Origin: Candidatus Glassbacteria bacterium
GTDB lineage: Bacteria > Gemmatimonadota > Glassbacteria > GWA2-58-10
Length of the DNA: 42,810 nucleotides
Direction of reading: 5' to 3'
Assembly (NCBI GenBank): GCA_019456185.1
Contig: VRUH01000035.1
Coordinates: 1 to 42,810, forward strand
In this document: piece after piece, positions 17,710 through 26,499 of the stretch
Position numbering within the stretch: position 1 is the stretch's first letter
Layout: each line of letters opens with the position of its first letter
The notes under the pieces: generated by a model
What the model saw: only the letters and a program-made list of their open reading frames with translations
What the model was told of the DNA's origin: nothing
Databases searched by the model: none
Position numbers and translations under genes: made by a program

Positions 17710-19872
17710 TCACTCCACCTGCGTGACTTCCAACAGCAGGTTATCGCGGAAACCGCGGCGGATCACCGGGTTATCACCGGCAACCGTGCCGAGGTCTTCA
17801 TCCTTCCCGTATTCATATACCCGGTAAGTCCGTCCCGGCTGGAGGCCGCGCAGTTCCAGCGGTCTGCCGGCGCTCCAGTGGGGATGGAAGAAACCGTAGT
17901 AGAGCTTGTCCCCGCTGCGCACCACATGGCCCTCGGGCTTGTCGAAAGCGAGGTCGTAGAGGTTGAGGTACTCGCTCCAGGCCAGGCCCTTGTCGCGGTA
18001 GATTCCAACCCAGCGTTTCCAGCTTTTTTCCTGCCCGGGAGTCAGGTCGGTGAAAAAAGTGGTCACCTGCGCGCCGGTGCCCACCGCGCTCTCGAACGAT
18101 TCGGGGACAGAGAATCCCGTCCACTCGTCCATCGGCACCTGGTAACAGTCGCCGACAGCGAACGAGGTTCCGCGATAGGCTTTCTCCACCTTGATCCTGC
18201 GCCGGACCTGGAGGAGGTTGATCGGGTCGGACGAGTTGGCGACGTTGTAGTAGGGCATCTTGAACGGGTCGTGGGGCATGGCGCAGATACACATCTCCAC
18301 CGGGGCCTCGGGCTTGGATTTCAACGCGGCCTCGTAAATAGCCTTGTAGAACTCCGGCTGTCCCCGGAAAGACTCCAGCGGAGAACCGTGCTCGTGGGCC
18401 GGGTTGAAACACGGGGGCGTGCCGCCCAGGTCGCGGGTATCCAGATAGAGGCCATCGTAGTCCCAATCCCCCATGATCCGCTCCACCTGGCCGACAATGA
18501 AATCGATGCAGGGGCGGTAAACCGGGCAAAGGTAGTAGAGTCCGCGGCCCGAGAGCGGACGGCGGCTGTTACGGTCGACCACCAGCCAGTCGGGATGTTC
18601 GCGGGTCAGGTCGCTTTCGGGACTCACGCCCTGGGGGTACCACCACAGGCTGGTCTTGAACCCCGCGCCGTGGACACTGTCGACAAACGCCCGCATGTCG
18701 TCCTCGCCGCCGGGAAACTTGCCGGGGGCGGGATTGACGTCCCAGTCGCCGTACCAGGTGAACCAGCCGTCGTCGAGGTTGGCCCAGCTAATCCCCACTC
18801 TGCGAAGGTCCTCGAGCGACTTGTAGATCTGCTCCAGGGTAAAATCGAACCGCAGACCCCAGCTCTTCCAGTACGGCTCGAAAGTGGGCGGCGGAGAGTC
18901 CATCGGTATTTCGACTCCCTGGGCGCGCAGAAGGTTGGCATAGGTCCGCAGGGGATCGAAAAAATCCAGCTTGTGGACTATCACCGCGCCGCGGATTGTC
19001 GAGACACTCTCGCCGGGTTCCAGGATATTGTCCTGGCCGAGTCCGGGTTCGGGTACCTGGGAGATCGAGATATCGACCAGGCCGTCTGCGGCCGTGCGCA
19101 CCGGAAGGGAGATCCATTCCTGGGCCGTTTCGGCGCTGGCGATCGCCAGACCGGTCTCCGGCGCCCAGATATCGACCAGCGGAGTCCCGCCGCCGGAGAA
19201 AATCCGGTTCGAGATTTCGGTGAAGCCCATGAAATTGCGGCGCTCGTAGTCGGCTGTGAGCCGGATCAGCGAGTAGTCCGAACCCCAGCGGGTGGACGCC
19301 CCCTGGTAGCTGGCGAAATCCCAGGCCAGAGCGCCGGGCTCGAGTTTCCGGCGGTCGAGGCGGAAATGGTTGGAGACGATCTCGCTGATCTCCAGACGCT
19401 GCTCGCCGCGGTTGCGGAATACGGCGCGGGTGATCACTGTCTGAGGGAACTTTTCGTAGAACGTCAGGCTCACCTCCGCCTCTATCCGGACCGGACGGTA
19501 GAGCCGCCGGTCGGCGCTCTCAGCTGATGCGGTAAATATGCAGCGCGTGCCCGCTCCGAGGCCGCTATCGTTCACCGGAGTCCTGGCGAAGCTGCTCCAG
19601 TCCACCCGGAAATCGGAAACCACCAGCCCGCCGACACTGATGTAGAACGCGGGGTTTCCCGCCGGGCCGTCAACGGCAAGACTGACCACCGAGCCGTCAT
19701 CAACCAGTCCCGGGACCATCTTCAGCCGGTCGGTGACCAGCAGTTGTACCGACCCGTGGCTGAACAGCATGCCGTCGCGGGTGCGGGACATTTCCACGGG
19801 CGCCGACTGACCGGCACTGAAAACCAACAACAGCACGGCAACAAGCTGAATTGGATTTTTGCGTACTGACAT
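17710..19872 (-). CDS. Secreted GH36-like alpha-galactosidase
   Basis: 720 residues. The start ATG at 19872 has GGGAGAAGG just upstream, and the frame begins with a Sec signal peptide (IQLVAVLLLVFSAGQSA). A beta-rich N-terminal domain of about 300 residues precedes a TIM barrel with glycoside hydrolase clan D features: SWANLDDGWFTWYGDWDVNP, FPGGEDDMRAFVDSVHGAGF, the LWWYPQGVSPESDL strand, and DYDGLYLDTRD, whose aspartate is the probable nucleophile. It would release alpha-linked galactose (or a similar sugar) from oligosaccharides in the periplasm or outside. It is divergent from a lipoprotein sulfatase gene, and the pair would suit degradation of sulfated polysaccharides. Exact specificity is not determinable; GH27 or GH31-type relatives are alternatives. 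Confidence 0.82.
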   Translation of the reverse strand: MSVRKNPIQLVAVLLLVFSAGQSAPVEMSRTRDGMLFSHGSVQLLVTDRLKMVPGLVDDGSVVSLAVDGPAGNPAFYISVGGLVVSDFRVDWSSFARTPVNDSGLGAGTRCIFTASAESADRRLYRPVRIEAEVSLTFYEKFPQTVITRAVFRNRGEQRLEISEIVSNHFRLDRRKLEPGALAWDFASYQGASTRWGSDYSLIRLTADYERRNFMGFTEISNRIFSGGGTPLVDIWAPETGLAIASAETAQEWISLPVRTAADGLVDISISQVPEPGLGQDNILEPGESVSTIRGAVIVHKLDFFDPLRTYANLLRAQGVEIPMDSPPPTFEPYWKSWGLRFDFTLEQIYKSLEDLRRVGISWANLDDGWFTWYGDWDVNPAPGKFPGGEDDMRAFVDSVHGAGFKTSLWWYPQGVSPESDLTREHPDWLVVDRNSRRPLSGRGLYYLCPVYRPCIDFIVGQVERIMGDWDYDGLYLDTRDLGGTPPCFNPAHEHGSPLESFRGQPEFYKAIYEAALKSKPEAPVEMCICAMPHDPFKMPYYNVANSSDPINLLQVRRRIKVEKAYRGTSFAVGDCYQVPMDEWTGFSVPESFESAVGTGAQVTTFFTDLTPGQEKSWKRWVGIYRDKGLAWSEYLNLYDLAFDKPEGHVVRSGDKLYYGFFHPHWSAGRPLELRGLQPGRTYRVYEYGKDEDLGTVAGDNPVIRRGFRDNLLLEVTQVE

Positions 19873-20412
19873 AGCCTTCTCCCGATATACTGTTTTCAAG
19901 AGGCTCGAAAATAGTTATCTGAGGATAGATTAACAGGCCCAGCCGGCGCAAGGATTTTATCGGCTCCGCATGACTCGAGCAGTCGCCTCGCTTTTATCCC
20001 TGCAAGCGCACCTCGCCGCGCGGCTGATAGAAGCTATTTCATAACCTTAAAACGTGACAACCCCCGCCTGCTTCACAGGCACCCCCTTTGGTAAGGGAAT
20101 ACACACCCCGCCTGCTTCGCAGGCACCCCTCTCAAGAGGGGAATCCTGTCCGGTCTCAGCCTTTTTAGCACGGTGGATGGGGTTATCCGCTTGAAGTCCC
20201 CCTTGGAAAAGGGAGAAACAGGGGGTTGTGTTTTTGGGATTACCCGCCAATGGGCGAAAGTTTGAAATAAAACTCTAGTGATGAAACAGGTTCTAATAAT
20301 TAGATGGACATCTCATTGACAAATGCGCTATGATTATCAACGAAACCCTTTAGCCAATTACCGGTTTATTTCTTCAACGCCTAGCCGACAGGAACTTCCC
20401 CGGAGCTGTGCA
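19873..20412. other. Divergent intergenic region with repeat copy 3
   Basis: 540 bp between the divergent alpha-galactosidase and sulfatase genes. It holds repeat copy 3 (20030-20293) and presumably the promoters of both genes. A TTGACA at 20316 has no good -10 box at the right distance. No other gene is seen. Confidence 0.7.
20030..20293 (-). repeat. Inverted-repeat element, copy 3 (complete, with TA flanks)
   Basis: The most complete copy, about 264 bp. Its ends are GAAGCTATTTCATAAC on the left and GTGATGAAACAGGTTC on the right, which are inverted repeats matching at 13 of 16 positions. It is flanked on both sides by TA (20028-20029 and 20294-20295), as expected for a TA target duplication. 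Inside are two tandem GCCTGCTTC.CAGGC hairpin units and the GGGGGTTGTGT end shared with the other copies. Orientation is opposite to copies 1 and 2. Confidence 0.78.
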
Positions 20413-21744
20413 ATGGCAGATTCCCCAATCCCCAGGCGCGACTTTATCAAAGCCGGCGCCGCCACGGGACTGGCGGCCTTGCTGCCCGCCTGCCGCGAGA
20501 CAACTGATAAACCAGCCGCACGGAAACCCAATGTCGTGCTGATCATGGCCGATGATTTAGGTTACGAGTGTATCGGGGCCAACGGCGGGACATCGTACAA
20601 AACGCCGGTTCTTGACCGGATGGCGGCTGACGGCGTACGTTTCGAGCACTGCTATGCGCAGCCTCTGTGCACGCCGACCCGTGTCAAACTGATGACCGGG
20701 ATCAATAACGTGCGCAATTACGTTGAATTCGGCGTCCTGGACCAAAGCCAGACCACTTTCGGCCACCTGTTCAGGCAGGCGGGTTACGCCACCTGCGTGG
20801 TCGGCAAATGGCAATTGGAAGGGGGCCTTGATGGACCGGGTCATTTCGGCTTCGACGAGTACTGTCTGTGGCAGCTTAACCGTCGCCCGGGACGTTATCC
20901 CAATCCCGGACTTGAGATAAACGGCCGGCAGGTGGATTTCGGCAGCGGAGAATACGGTCCCGACCTGGTAAGCGACTACGCCTGCGAGTTCATGCAGCGC
21001 AACAAGGATAAGCCTTTTCTGCTCTATTACCCGATGATCCTGACCCATTGCCCGTTCGAGCCGACTCCGGATTCTCCTGACTGGGACCCCGCAAGCAAAG
21101 GCTCGCCCACCTACAAAGGCGACCCGAAGTATTTTGGCGACATGGTGAGCTACATGGACAAGCTGGTCGGAAAAATGAAAAACAAACTGGACGCACTCGG
21201 TTTGCGGGAGAATACCCTGATCGTTTTCGTGGGCGATAACGGCACTGATAAGCCGGTGGTATCGAGGATGGACGGGTATGAAGTGGCGGGCGCAAAGAAC
21301 ACTACGGCCGACGCCGGCACCCGCGTACCGCTGATAGCCGAGTGGCCGGGCACTGTCTCGCGGGGAACTGTCTGCCCCGACCTGGTGGATATGAGCGATT
21401 TCCTCCCCACCATCTGCGAAGCCGCCGGGATTTCCCTGCCGCAGGAACCTGTAATTGACGGCAGGAGTTTCATGCCGCAGCTGCGCGGCCAAACCGGGAA
21501 TCCGCGAGATTGGATTTACTGCTGGTTCTCCCGTTCAGGCGAGCGGGACAAGGTCAGGGTGTTCGCCCGTAACCAACGCTACAAACTGTACGCTACCGGC
21601 GAATTTTACGATATCACGGCCGACAGGCTGGAGAATAATCCGCTCGATGTGGAAAAACTCGGTCAGGAAGCCCGGGAGGTCCGCGGGATGCTGCAAGGCG
21701 CGCTCGACTCCTATGCCGATTCCCGGCCGGATTACCTGAAATAA
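20413..21744 (+). CDS. Tat-exported lipoprotein sulfatase (arylsulfatase family)
   Basis: 443 residues. I chose the ATG at 20413, with GGAG 7 nt upstream, because it starts directly at a Tat signal (RRDFIKAGAATGLAALLPAC) that ends in a lipobox cysteine. The sulfatase signature CTPTRVKLMTG contains the cysteine converted to formylglycine, and other alkaline-phosphatase-fold motifs are present: PNVVLIMADDLGYECIG with the metal aspartates, VVGKWQL, and VFVGDNGTDKPV. It removes sulfate esters, substrate unknown, probably from glycans, consistent with the divergent alpha-galactosidase gene. Maturation would require an anaerobic or FGE-type maturase, not found in the window. Its stop is only a few bases from the stop of the convergent PHP gene, with no terminator between. 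Confidence 0.9.
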   Translation: MADSPIPRRDFIKAGAATGLAALLPACRETTDKPAARKPNVVLIMADDLGYECIGANGGTSYKTPVLDRMAADGVRFEHCYAQPLCTPTRVKLMTGINNVRNYVEFGVLDQSQTTFGHLFRQAGYATCVVGKWQLEGGLDGPGHFGFDEYCLWQLNRRPGRYPNPGLEINGRQVDFGSGEYGPDLVSDYACEFMQRNKDKPFLLYYPMILTHCPFEPTPDSPDWDPASKGSPTYKGDPKYFGDMVSYMDKLVGKMKNKLDALGLRENTLIVFVGDNGTDKPVVSRMDGYEVAGAKNTTADAGTRVPLIAEWPGTVSRGTVCPDLVDMSDFLPTICEAAGISLPQEPVIDGRSFMPQLRGQTGNPRDWIYCWFSRSGERDKVRVFARNQRYKLYATGEFYDITADRLENNPLDVEKLGQEAREVRGMLQGALDSYADSRPDYLK

Positions 21745-21747
21745 AGT

Positions 21748-22929
21748 CTACCTGTCCTTGCCGGCGGGTTTCGTGAACGTGACGGTCAGTTCCAGCTGCA
21801 CGGGCTGGCTCTGGCCTGGCGCAGGCACCAGGTTGGTTGCGCGCCAGGGCAGGAGGACTTGCCTGGTTCCCTCGGTTTCCGCGCTCTTACCGCTGACATT
21901 GAACCTGACAGTCCCCCCCGGCACCAGCTCCAGCTCGTTTGGAAACTTCAGTTCCGCCAGCTCCCCATCGGCCACCAGCATGAACGGGATATCCGAGCGG
22001 TTGTGGACCTGGACCACGGCCAGTCCCTTGCCCGCGACAGTCACCTGGCGGGTTACCAGCTCCACCGCGGATTCGAATATCGGGCGGAGGTAAATGCTCT
22101 CTCCGTAGATCTTACCCTTGGCGAACACGGCGGTCCGTCTGGCGAACAGAGCCTGCTTGAGCGCTTCCTGCGTTTTTTCCTCGGCGAACACCAGGGTCAT
22201 CGGGCGGAAGTCGCCGGGCAGGGCACGGGGATCGTAATCGAAATCGATCAGGGAGTGGACATCGGAAGTGCCCAGGAAAGTGAGGCCTTTTTCCAGACAC
22301 CACTGCTGGGCCTTGGGGTAGTAATCCGAGCCGTTGACCACCTCGATTCCGTGCAGCCAGCCTTTTTCCAGCAGCTTTGTGTGCTCCGGGTGCCAGATCG
22401 ACCGGTTGTCCTTCTGCTTGAACGGGGGATGGTTCCAGAACACGAAAGCGCCCTGGTCCACAGCCCGGCCGATACTTTCGAGGTAATCCTCGTGTTCGAC
22501 CCTGGCCGCGTGGTCCAGGAACAGTGCATTGAAATGGCCCGGAGGCACCTGCTTGGTGATTTCCACCGCCTTGATCAGAATAATCCCCAACTGATCGGCC
22601 ATCGGACTGGCCACCTCGAAACTGCGGTCGTGGTCGCGGCGGACATCTTCATCATGGGGCGTGTACTCGATATGGTCGCTGATCGCGATTGCATCCAGCC
22701 CGTCGCGCCAGGCCTCCTCGATCCGGATATCGGGCCACACCCGGCCGTCCGAGAACACAGTGTGGGTGTGAAGGTCGCATTTGAGTGTGACATATCCCGG
22801 GATATCCGGAATTCGCGGCTCGAACCGGGCATTGGTCCTGGCCCGGAGTTCCGGTGAAAGCACCAGTGCGGCGGCTATCAACGGGAGGGCGCAGGCAAAG
22901 CGCCAAAAGGAGTTTTTCGTTCCGGCCAT
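21748..22929 (-). CDS. Exported PHP-domain phosphodiesterase (Sb-PDE family)
   Basis: 393 residues, start ATG with GGAG 6 nt upstream. A Sec signal peptide (WRFACALPLIAAALVLSPEL) precedes a PHP domain: KCDLHTHTVFSDGRVWP, AIAISDHIEYTP, EITKQVPPGHFNALF, WNHPPF, and GTSDVHSLIDFD supply the metal-binding histidines and aspartates. The order of these motifs matches the Sb-PDE phosphodiesterases. The C-terminal quarter (about residues 300-390) is beta-rich. It would hydrolyse phosphodiesters in the periplasm, possibly organophosphates for phosphorus gain. It is convergent with the sulfatase. Confidence 0.85.
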   Translation of the reverse strand: MAGTKNSFWRFACALPLIAAALVLSPELRARTNARFEPRIPDIPGYVTLKCDLHTHTVFSDGRVWPDIRIEEAWRDGLDAIAISDHIEYTPHDEDVRRDHDRSFEVASPMADQLGIILIKAVEITKQVPPGHFNALFLDHAARVEHEDYLESIGRAVDQGAFVFWNHPPFKQKDNRSIWHPEHTKLLEKGWLHGIEVVNGSDYYPKAQQWCLEKGLTFLGTSDVHSLIDFDYDPRALPGDFRPMTLVFAEEKTQEALKQALFARRTAVFAKGKIYGESIYLRPIFESAVELVTRQVTVAGKGLAVVQVHNRSDIPFMLVADGELAELKFPNELELVPGGTVRFNVSGKSAETEGTRQVLLPWRATNLVPAPGQSQPVQLELTVTFTKPAGKDR

Positions 22930-23429
22930 TGTCGACTCCGGTTAACGTTGAGTAGGCTGGATGGTTTGCGCAGTGATACACTGCTGCGCGCAAAATTGTT
23001 TCAGGTGCAATCAGGTTGTGGCTGGAATACGGTTAGAAAATAGTGTGACAGCTCGGGATTTGAAACCTTTTTTTCCGGACCGGCAAGGGAAAGCAGCGGG
23101 ATTTCACAGCTTGCAACTGCCGCGGCAAATGGCTTTGAGTTGAGCGGCAACTACAGGGTTCAGGGCATCTTGTTCCCGGTGGGCGCTATTCCTTGTCCTT
23201 CCAGATTCTGTCCAGAAACCTGTCGCTGAGACTATCAACATAATCTGGCAAATGATGGGTTCAATCACTCCTGCCGCATTTTTCAACCGTCGTTTACAGA
23301 AAATTATGTGCAGGATATATTTTATCAACTATGAGGAAACTTTAGCAGTTTGACTATTCCGGAATCAACTTAACTCGTTTTCGGGGGGCAGGACAGCCCT
23401 CCTGTTATTCATAAGAGAAGATAATTTAA
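22930..23429. other. Intergenic region at the change in base composition
   Basis: 500 bp between the PHP gene and the last gene of the respiratory island. The only structure I see is the composite dyad at 22965-22994. Base composition drops from GC-rich to clearly more AT-rich within this stretch. No convincing gene and no strong terminator for the island were found; short open frames here look accidental. Confidence 0.6.
22965..22994. promoter_or_regulatory. Composite operator-like dyad upstream of the PHP gene
   Basis: An outer inverted repeat TTTGCGC (22965-22971) / GCGCAAA (22988-22994) encloses an inner one, GCAGTG-ATA-CACTGC (22970-22984). It lies 36 bp upstream of the PHP gene start. 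Symmetry of this size suggests a protein-binding site, but no regulator is known. Confidence 0.35.
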
Positions 23430-23861
23430 TCAGTTATGAAACCGAAGAGTGTCTTCTTTCTCGAATTTTATTTTTAAGATTGCTACTATGGAAAAGATTT
23501 CTTCGCCGTTCAAGGTTCCCTCCCAGGGGGGACAGAGGTTCGATTTTCCCAGGCTTTTCGAACCCTTGCTGACCACGGTTAGCAGGTCCGTCTCCGAGCG
23601 ATTCTGAAAAAAATCCGGGGCGGTGAAATCTGCCGGGTTTGGATCGAGTCCAAAATAGATACCATCTCCCTCGCCTTGCTCCCCGTGGCATGGCGCGCAA
23701 TAACGGGCGTAGAGCTTTTCCCCATTCCTGAAGACGAATCTTTTTGTTATATCGGTAACTTTGGAGTTGTTATCGTGTTTTGCGTTCGAGCAAACAGCGC
23801 AGATTCCACATATACTAATAACCAGGGCGATAGAAAAAATAATCTGAAAAGATTTATTCAT
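23430..23861 (-). CDS. Small periplasmic monoheme cytochrome c
   Basis: 143 residues from the ATG at 23861, which follows the stop of the octaheme cytochrome by 2 nt. A hydrophobic N-terminal segment (SFQIIFSIALVISICGICAV) is a signal peptide or, given the cysteines, a lipoprotein signal. A class I cytochrome c fold follows with one CAPCH heme site after GEKLYARY. The region that normally carries the axial methionine (MPPW) reads NLCPPWEGTL, so cysteine occupies that place. It probably accepts electrons from, or delivers them to, the bc-type complex encoded just upstream. Last gene of the operon. Confidence 0.88.
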   Translation of the reverse strand: MNKSFQIIFSIALVISICGICAVCSNAKHDNNSKVTDITKRFVFRNGEKLYARYCAPCHGEQGEGDGIYFGLDPNPADFTAPDFFQNRSETDLLTVVSKGSKSLGKSNLCPPWEGTLNGEEIFSIVAILKIKFEKEDTLRFHN

Positions 23862-23863
23862 TT

Positions 23864-26410
23864 TCAATTTTCTTTAAGAGTTGAAAGATATTGGGTCATT
23901 GCTATCAGATCAGCATCCGAGAGTCGATAGTTCGGTTCGACAGAGTTCTTGTCGAAGCGCTGTGGATTTTGCAAATGGGCAAAGATATAGCTTGGTTTAA
24001 GCCTGTTTCCGACGTTGGAAAGACTCGGCCCCAGAGCACCGCCATCGTAACCGATCTGGTGGCAGGATGTGCATCCCAACTCGTCATATATTTCCTTCCC
24101 ATCATTAATCTGTGTTTCCAGGTCTCGGTGGTCCTCAAGGCTTTGCTCCGGGATATCGTCGGCAACGAGAACATTTTCGATATAGCGGACTATTATTTCT
24201 ATTTCAGAATCTTCCAGGTTGCCTTTAATCATTCTGGGCTCCGGGTCCAGCTTGAATAATGGCATTTGCTTGAGCATTGGCCGAATAATGTCCGGGTTTT
24301 GGAGGAAGTTCCTGAGCCATTCTCTTTGAACTTTACTTCCCTCGACAGAAAGGTCCGGAGCAAAATCTTCTCCCTGGCCGTTAATTGTATGGCAGGTTAA
24401 GCATTTAAGGTCATTCAACAGCTTCCCGAATTCCCCCTCAGGCAAATAATAATCAGCCTGCTTCGGCAGCTTGAACCTGGCGGGAAAATCCCTGTCGGTG
24501 AATCCGAACAACAAAGTCGTCAAGGCCTCGATTTCTCCTTCATTAAAGCCGAATTCCGGCATCTTGAGATTTTCGCGAAAGCTTCGCGGACTGGCCAGCT
24601 TCCGCCTCAAGTAGGCTTCACGGGTGTGATCGAGATCCTTCACCATACCGTAATCAAACAATTCGATAGGTTTGCTCCCGATGCCGGTCAATTCCGCACC
24701 GACCATTTCATTAGTTTCCGCTTTACTTAAATAGCTTACTTCCGTTCCACGCAGGAAAGGGCCGATTTCTTTGAGAGCTTCCATTCCTTTGACATTGTGG
24801 CAGCCGAAACAACCGTATTTTCGGATCAGACTTTTACCTTCATTTATTGATTCGTTGGTGATTTTAACGGGTTCAGTGTATAGTGGCTCAAAATCCCAGT
24901 CCACAAACTCACCCACTACGTATTCAACCAGATCCCAAATCTCCTGGTCGGTGAACCTGAAACGGGGCATGTTCGTTTCCGGAAAATATTTTTTTGGATT
25001 TTTCAGCCAATTGAACAACCACTCTCGATTGACCTTACCGCCTATTTTTGACAGTTCCGGTGCATAGGCTCGCTTGTGCGACCCTCCCTGGTCGTTGGTA
25101 ACATGGCAGATACTGCATCTGGATGTCCGCCATATTTCCTTCCCGCGATCGTAGCGATCCCAGTCATCCTCGACTTCCGGAGCGTCCTTCCGGGAGTCAA
25201 AAGTCATACTTACCAGATAATCCGCGATTTGTTCGGCTTCGCTCTTGGAAAAGAGAAACTTCGGCATCCTCGCTTCGGGCAAATAGTCTTTTGGTTGTTG
25301 GAGCCATTGAATTAACCAGGTGTAATTTGCTTTTTCCCCGACGTAAGTCAAATCCGGGCCGATTTTTCTCAACTGCTCAAAACCGACGATCTGATGACAG
25401 CCATAACAGCCATGCCGCTCAACCAATTCGACTCCCTGCTGAAGAATATCCGCACCCTCGAGCTGCTCGATATCCCCGTGGCAGTTCTGGCAGGTCGCTT
25501 GGGTCATCGAGCCGTGAAGCATCGGCTCGGTCCAGTGCTTATCTTCTCCGTGGGCTTTCCAGGCAGCGGAGGTCGCTCGTCCTTCCCCCTGATGACACGA
25601 CGTGCAGCCAAACTCATCGATCGAGTGGTTGTCCAGGAAAATGTATTTCCCCGGGTGTTTTGAGAAAGGATGACGATTTGAGACTTCACTTTCTTTATCA
25701 ATGCCGATATGGCAGGACATACACCTGTCCGCTTTGTTCTGGTCCTCGAAAAAAACCTGCTTAATTTCCACTTTTTGATTTTTAAATTTTTCAATTTCAT
25801 TTTTCACCGCTTCCACATCAGAGTCCAGGGCTCTCATCGCTGATTCAGCCTTTTCAACCGGAGCTTCATACATCCCCAGCAGGCCGCCGAGCGAATCCAC
25901 TTCTTCCTGAATAGCTTCATGCTGCTGTTGGAGTTTCATCGACCGGCTTTCCAAATCCAACAAACGCTGTTTGTCCTTGGGATCGAGATTTTTATAGTAC
26001 AGATACTCCACTTCCAGATAGACTCCACGGGTATTTTGAAAATCCAAGAATACTTTTTTGAACTCACGGGTTTTGGCTGATCTTTCGGCTTGTAGCCGCC
26101 GGAATTCCGACTGAATCTCCGGACTCTCGAACTTTTTTTTCGCTGCTGCAAGCTTTTCGGCTGCCCGGTCATACTGCGCTTTATATTCCTCCTCTTCGGT
26201 TCGACCGATAAGTTCGTCCAATTCCGCCTGCAGGTTTTCAATTTTCAGGTTGAGATATTCTTGCTGGTAATTTTTCCAGGGACGAAGATCGATAAACTCC
26301 CATTTCAGCACCCAGAGTGAAAAGAGGACTAATAACAGAGATAACCCAAAAAACGGCAGGGCGTAGGATTTCTGTTCCACCTTCAGGGGTTTTTTATCTT
26401 GTACTTCCAT
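23864..26410 (-). CDS. Membrane-anchored octaheme cytochrome c of the bc complex
   Basis: 848 residues, start with AAAGG 5 nt upstream. One N-terminal membrane helix (about 18-36) is followed by a long charged coiled coil (about 45-220). Eight CxxCH sites follow at about 230 (CMSCH), 269 (CTSCH), 307 (CQNCH), 335 (CYGCH), 432 (CSICH), 534 (CFGCH), 670 (CLTCH) and 780 (CTSCH). The first three are closely packed; the last five each begin a class I cytochrome c domain. Four of these domains have a likely axial methionine (M382, M481, M617, M716), while the last has SVEPNY where MPNY is expected. It sits directly downstream of the split cytochrome b genes, replacing the usual cytochrome c1/f. It would pass electrons from the Rieske protein to periplasmic carriers. 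Confidence 0.9.
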   Translation of the reverse strand: MEVQDKKPLKVEQKSYALPFFGLSLLLVLFSLWVLKWEFIDLRPWKNYQQEYLNLKIENLQAELDELIGRTEEEEYKAQYDRAAEKLAAAKKKFESPEIQSEFRRLQAERSAKTREFKKVFLDFQNTRGVYLEVEYLYYKNLDPKDKQRLLDLESRSMKLQQQHEAIQEEVDSLGGLLGMYEAPVEKAESAMRALDSDVEAVKNEIEKFKNQKVEIKQVFFEDQNKADRCMSCHIGIDKESEVSNRHPFSKHPGKYIFLDNHSIDEFGCTSCHQGEGRATSAAWKAHGEDKHWTEPMLHGSMTQATCQNCHGDIEQLEGADILQQGVELVERHGCYGCHQIVGFEQLRKIGPDLTYVGEKANYTWLIQWLQQPKDYLPEARMPKFLFSKSEAEQIADYLVSMTFDSRKDAPEVEDDWDRYDRGKEIWRTSRCSICHVTNDQGGSHKRAYAPELSKIGGKVNREWLFNWLKNPKKYFPETNMPRFRFTDQEIWDLVEYVVGEFVDWDFEPLYTEPVKITNESINEGKSLIRKYGCFGCHNVKGMEALKEIGPFLRGTEVSYLSKAETNEMVGAELTGIGSKPIELFDYGMVKDLDHTREAYLRRKLASPRSFRENLKMPEFGFNEGEIEALTTLLFGFTDRDFPARFKLPKQADYYLPEGEFGKLLNDLKCLTCHTINGQGEDFAPDLSVEGSKVQREWLRNFLQNPDIIRPMLKQMPLFKLDPEPRMIKGNLEDSEIEIIVRYIENVLVADDIPEQSLEDHRDLETQINDGKEIYDELGCTSCHQIGYDGGALGPSLSNVGNRLKPSYIFAHLQNPQRFDKNSVEPNYRLSDADLIAMTQYLSTLKEN

Positions 26411-26499
26411 TGTCGCCTTTCAAGAGACCTGACCTCGATAACGGATCGCCGCTTAGGCGGGTCCCGAAAATGGCTGTTTGCCAAAGGCATGGAACCCGG

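Noticed and set aside
17635-19527. Long open frame on the plus strand (630 codons)
   Set aside because: It runs opposite the alpha-galactosidase gene, which has a signal peptide, family motifs and a ribosome-binding site; the plus-strand frame is a GC-rich shadow without motifs.
20316-20334. TTGACA and TATGAT upstream of the sulfatase as a promoter
   Set aside because: The boxes are only 7 bp apart, which is incompatible with a sigma70 promoter.
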